A DNA stretch of 64,000 nt from Neobacillus sp. PS3-12. Its GTDB lineage: Bacteria; Bacillota; Bacilli; Bacillales; Cytobacillaceae. Below, one piece after another: positions 62,399-64,000 of the stretch. Numbering within the stretch: the stretch's first letter is position 1; each line of letters begins with the position of its first letter. Under the pieces are notes generated by a model. It worked only from the letters and a program-made list of their open reading frames with translations, did not search any database and was not told the DNA's origin. The stretch is taken from the NCBI RefSeq assembly GCF_030915385.1, contig NZ_CP133268.1, forward strand, positions 4,810,001-4,874,000. The letters are read 5' to 3'. The position numbers were made by a program, and so were the translations under genes.

Positions 62399-63538
62399 AT
62401 GAATTTTGATTTAACGAAAGAACAAGAAATGATCCGTAAGTTAATTAGAGACTTTGCGGAAGCAGAAGTTGCTCCTGGAGCAGATGATCGTGATCGAACG
62501 GGAGAATTTCCAACGGAAATTTTTTCGAAATTATCAGAGTTAGGAATTATGGGTTTACCTTTCCCTGAACAATATGGCGGAGGGGAAGCTGACACGATCA
62601 GCTTTGCCATTGTCGTTGAAGAACTTAGTCGTGTTTGTGCATCAACAGGAATTACATATTCAGCCCATATTTCATTAGGGGGGGCCCCAATTAATTTATT
62701 TGGCACCCATGAGCAAAAAGAGAAGTACTTAACACCAATTTGCACAGGAGAATCTTTTGGGGCATTTGGATTGACTGAACCCAATGCAGGCTCCGATGCA
62801 GGGGGAACGCAAACAACAGCCGTTCTTGATGGAGATGAGTGGGTGATTAACGGCTCAAAATGTTTTATTACCAATGCAAGCTACGCCAAACACTTGGCAG
62901 TAACAGCCGTAACAGACCGCTCCAAAGGAATCAACGGAATCAGCGCATTTATTGTTCCTACTGATGCTGAAGGATTCACTGTCATCAGCAACTACGAAAA
63001 AATGGGTTTGCATGCCTCAAATACGACAGAACTTATCTTAGAGAATGTAAGAGTTCCGAAAGAAAATCTGCTGGGTAAAGAAGGATATGGTTACAAGCAA
63101 TTTCTAGCTACTCTTGATGGCGGAAGAATTGGAATCGGTGCCATGGCTGTAGGTATTGCTCAAGGAGCATATGAAAAAGCTCTTCAATATGCTAAAGAAA
63201 GAAAACAGTTTGGAAAGAGTTTATCTAACTTCCAGGCAATCCAATTTAAATTAGCCGACATGGCCATGAATATCGAATTAGCCCGAAATATGGTTTACAA
63301 GGCAGCATGGTTAAAGGATCAAGGACGAGCATTTAAAAAGGAAGCGGCATATGCGAAACTATTTGCTTCGGAAATATGTATGCGTACTTGTGATCAAGCG
63401 GTTCAAATTCATGGCGGATATGGATATATGAAAGAATATCAGGTTGAGAGATTTTTCCGTGATGCCAAACTCTTAGAAATTGGTGAAGGAACATCTGAAG
63501 TGCAACGAATGGTTATCGCCAAACAAATCGGATGTTAA
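62399..63538 (+). CDS. Acyl-CoA dehydrogenase
   Basis: FAD enzyme introducing the first double bond in acyl-CoA oxidation; 379 residues, normal for the family. Typical blocks: F-G-L-T-E-P-N-A-G-S-D (flavin/substrate region), W-V-I-N-G-S-K-C-F-I-T-N-A, R-K-Q-F-G-K and Q-I-H-G-G-Y-G-Y. The catalytic glutamate lies in L-L-E-I-G-E-G-T-S-E. The type is the short-chain/MmgC-AcdA group. Followed after 44 bases by an acyl-CoA synthetase, so an acid is probably activated and then dehydrogenated. The chain specificity is not known. The ATG overlaps the stop of a short frame ending at 62402. Confidence 0.93.
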   Translation: MNFDLTKEQEMIRKLIRDFAEAEVAPGADDRDRTGEFPTEIFSKLSELGIMGLPFPEQYGGGEADTISFAIVVEELSRVCASTGITYSAHISLGGAPINLFGTHEQKEKYLTPICTGESFGAFGLTEPNAGSDAGGTQTTAVLDGDEWVINGSKCFITNASYAKHLAVTAVTDRSKGINGISAFIVPTDAEGFTVISNYEKMGLHASNTTELILENVRVPKENLLGKEGYGYKQFLATLDGGRIGIGAMAVGIAQGAYEKALQYAKERKQFGKSLSNFQAIQFKLADMAMNIELARNMVYKAAWLKDQGRAFKKEAAYAKLFASEICMRTCDQAVQIHGGYGYMKEYQVERFFRDAKLLEIGEGTSEVQRMVIAKQIGC

Positions 63539-63582
63539 AGAATTTTTTAGTAATTTAATAAAATTGTTAAAGGAGAAATTAC

Positions 63583-64000
63583 ATGGATGTCAGCGGAATT
63601 TTACAAGTAGTTTCAAATAGCAAACTCGTTTATCCGAATGAAGAAAAAGTGCGTGCAACTTCCATCGGGAGCAGCGAAGCTTTCCAAGAACTTCTTAAAC
63701 AATCCCATGAAGATCCTGCTGCTTTTTGGGATCGTGCAGCCCGTGAATTAGTTTGGTATGAACCATGGAATGAAACCATGAGCGGGCAGCTCCCTGATTT
63801 TCGCTTTTTTGTCGATGGCATTAGTAACCCGAGTGTAAACCTGCTCGATCGGCATGTAGAAAATGGGGCAGGGAACCGCACCGCTCTTATTTGGGAGGGT
63901 GAAAATGGGGATACCAAATTTTACACCTATAATATGCTTCTTGCTGAAGTAAATCGATTCTCGAATGTTTTAAAATCATTTGGTGTAAAAAAAGGTGATT
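63583..64000 (+). CDS. Acyl-CoA/acetoacetyl-CoA synthetase, 5' part only (cut by window end)
   Basis: The first 139 codons of an AMP-forming CoA ligase; the gene runs past position 64000. The N-terminus contains the acetyl-CoA-synthetase cap, D-P-A-A-F-W-D-R-A-A-R-E-L-V-W-Y, then N-L-L-D-R-H-V, A-L-I-W-E-G-E, Y-T-Y and N-V-L-K-S-F-G-V-K-K-G-D. The AMP-binding core lies beyond the window. The ATG at 63583 follows AAAGGAG. It shares an operon with the preceding dehydrogenase, pointing to activation of a short or branched carboxylic acid. Confidence 0.88.
   Translation, partial: MDVSGILQVVSNSKLVYPNEEKVRATSIGSSEAFQELLKQSHEDPAAFWDRAARELVWYEPWNETMSGQLPDFRFFVDGISNPSVNLLDRHVENGAGNRTALIWEGENGDTKFYTYNMLLAEVNRFSNVLKSFGVKKGD

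Noticed and set aside
62302..62402. Short frame ending in an ATGA overlap with the acyl-CoA dehydrogenase start, with a GGAGGAG stretch upstream
   Set aside because: A leader peptide is conceivable, but the only start is a TTG at poor spacing and the composition is not convincing.
1..64000. CRISPR arrays, tRNA or rRNA genes, prophage structural genes, intact transposases
   Set aside because: None seen. The only direct tandem repeat is the coding repeat at 7696-8067, and no cloverleaf or transposase motif was recognised.

Overview
The window comes from a low-GC, endospore-forming Gram-positive bacterium of the Bacillaceae, outside the closest relatives of B. subtilis. The evidence is purine-rich ribosome binding sites, frequent GTG/TTG starts, intrinsic terminators, a GerA-type spore germinant receptor operon, an AcoR/sigma-54 acetoin operon and Fur, FNR, CcpA and MerR-type control sites. 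No rRNA, tRNA or CRISPR array was recognised.

Layout. 1-5.3 kb: a Fur-boxed FTR1 iron permease with a lipoprotein, a thiol-stress-type HxlR regulator with DoxX and YceI proteins, a folE remnant and an unknown gene. 5.6-8.1 kb: a class A penicillin-binding protein with a 13-residue-repeat tail. 8.2-16.4 kb: acoABCL, bdhA and acoR, which turn 2,3-butanediol and acetoin into acetyl-CoA; acoR is frameshifted and carries an altered GAFTGA loop. 16.7-18.3 kb: a YerD-type glutamate synthase-like protein. 18.5-22.5 kb (minus strand): a gerA/C/D/B germination operon with a frameshifted C subunit. 22.7-39.9 kb: a complete type 1 BREX phage-defence operon (brxA, brxB, brxC, pglX, pglZ, brxL) followed by a MITE-like palindromic element, a terminator and a second, frameshifted pglX. 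39.9-46.5 kb: a kdgT deletion remnant, NAD-malic enzyme, a cysteine desulfurase-like gene, intact kdgT and an MFS transporter. 46.5-50.3 kb: small genes of unknown function. 50.3-52.8 kb: a PadR/DUF1048/ABC exporter operon. 53-57 kb: a soluble chemoreceptor, then mvaS and a frameshifted mvaA. 57-60.2 kb: adhR-adhA and a copper nitrite reductase behind a perfect FNR box. 60.3-64 kb: a GAF/PucR regulator divergent from an acyl-CoA dehydrogenase and an acyl-CoA synthetase that runs off the window.

The most notable unit is the BREX island. The second pglX duplicates the first from its Shine-Dalgarno site to its downstream hairpin, and it looks like a silent cassette because it has a terminator in front and a one-base frameshift inside. 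A second theme cuts across the window: at least five otherwise well-preserved genes (acoR, gerC, pglX2, the gene at 49438, mvaA) are each broken by one single-base indel in a short homopolymer. Either the assembly has residual indel errors or the genome carries many fresh lesions; the raw reads must decide.
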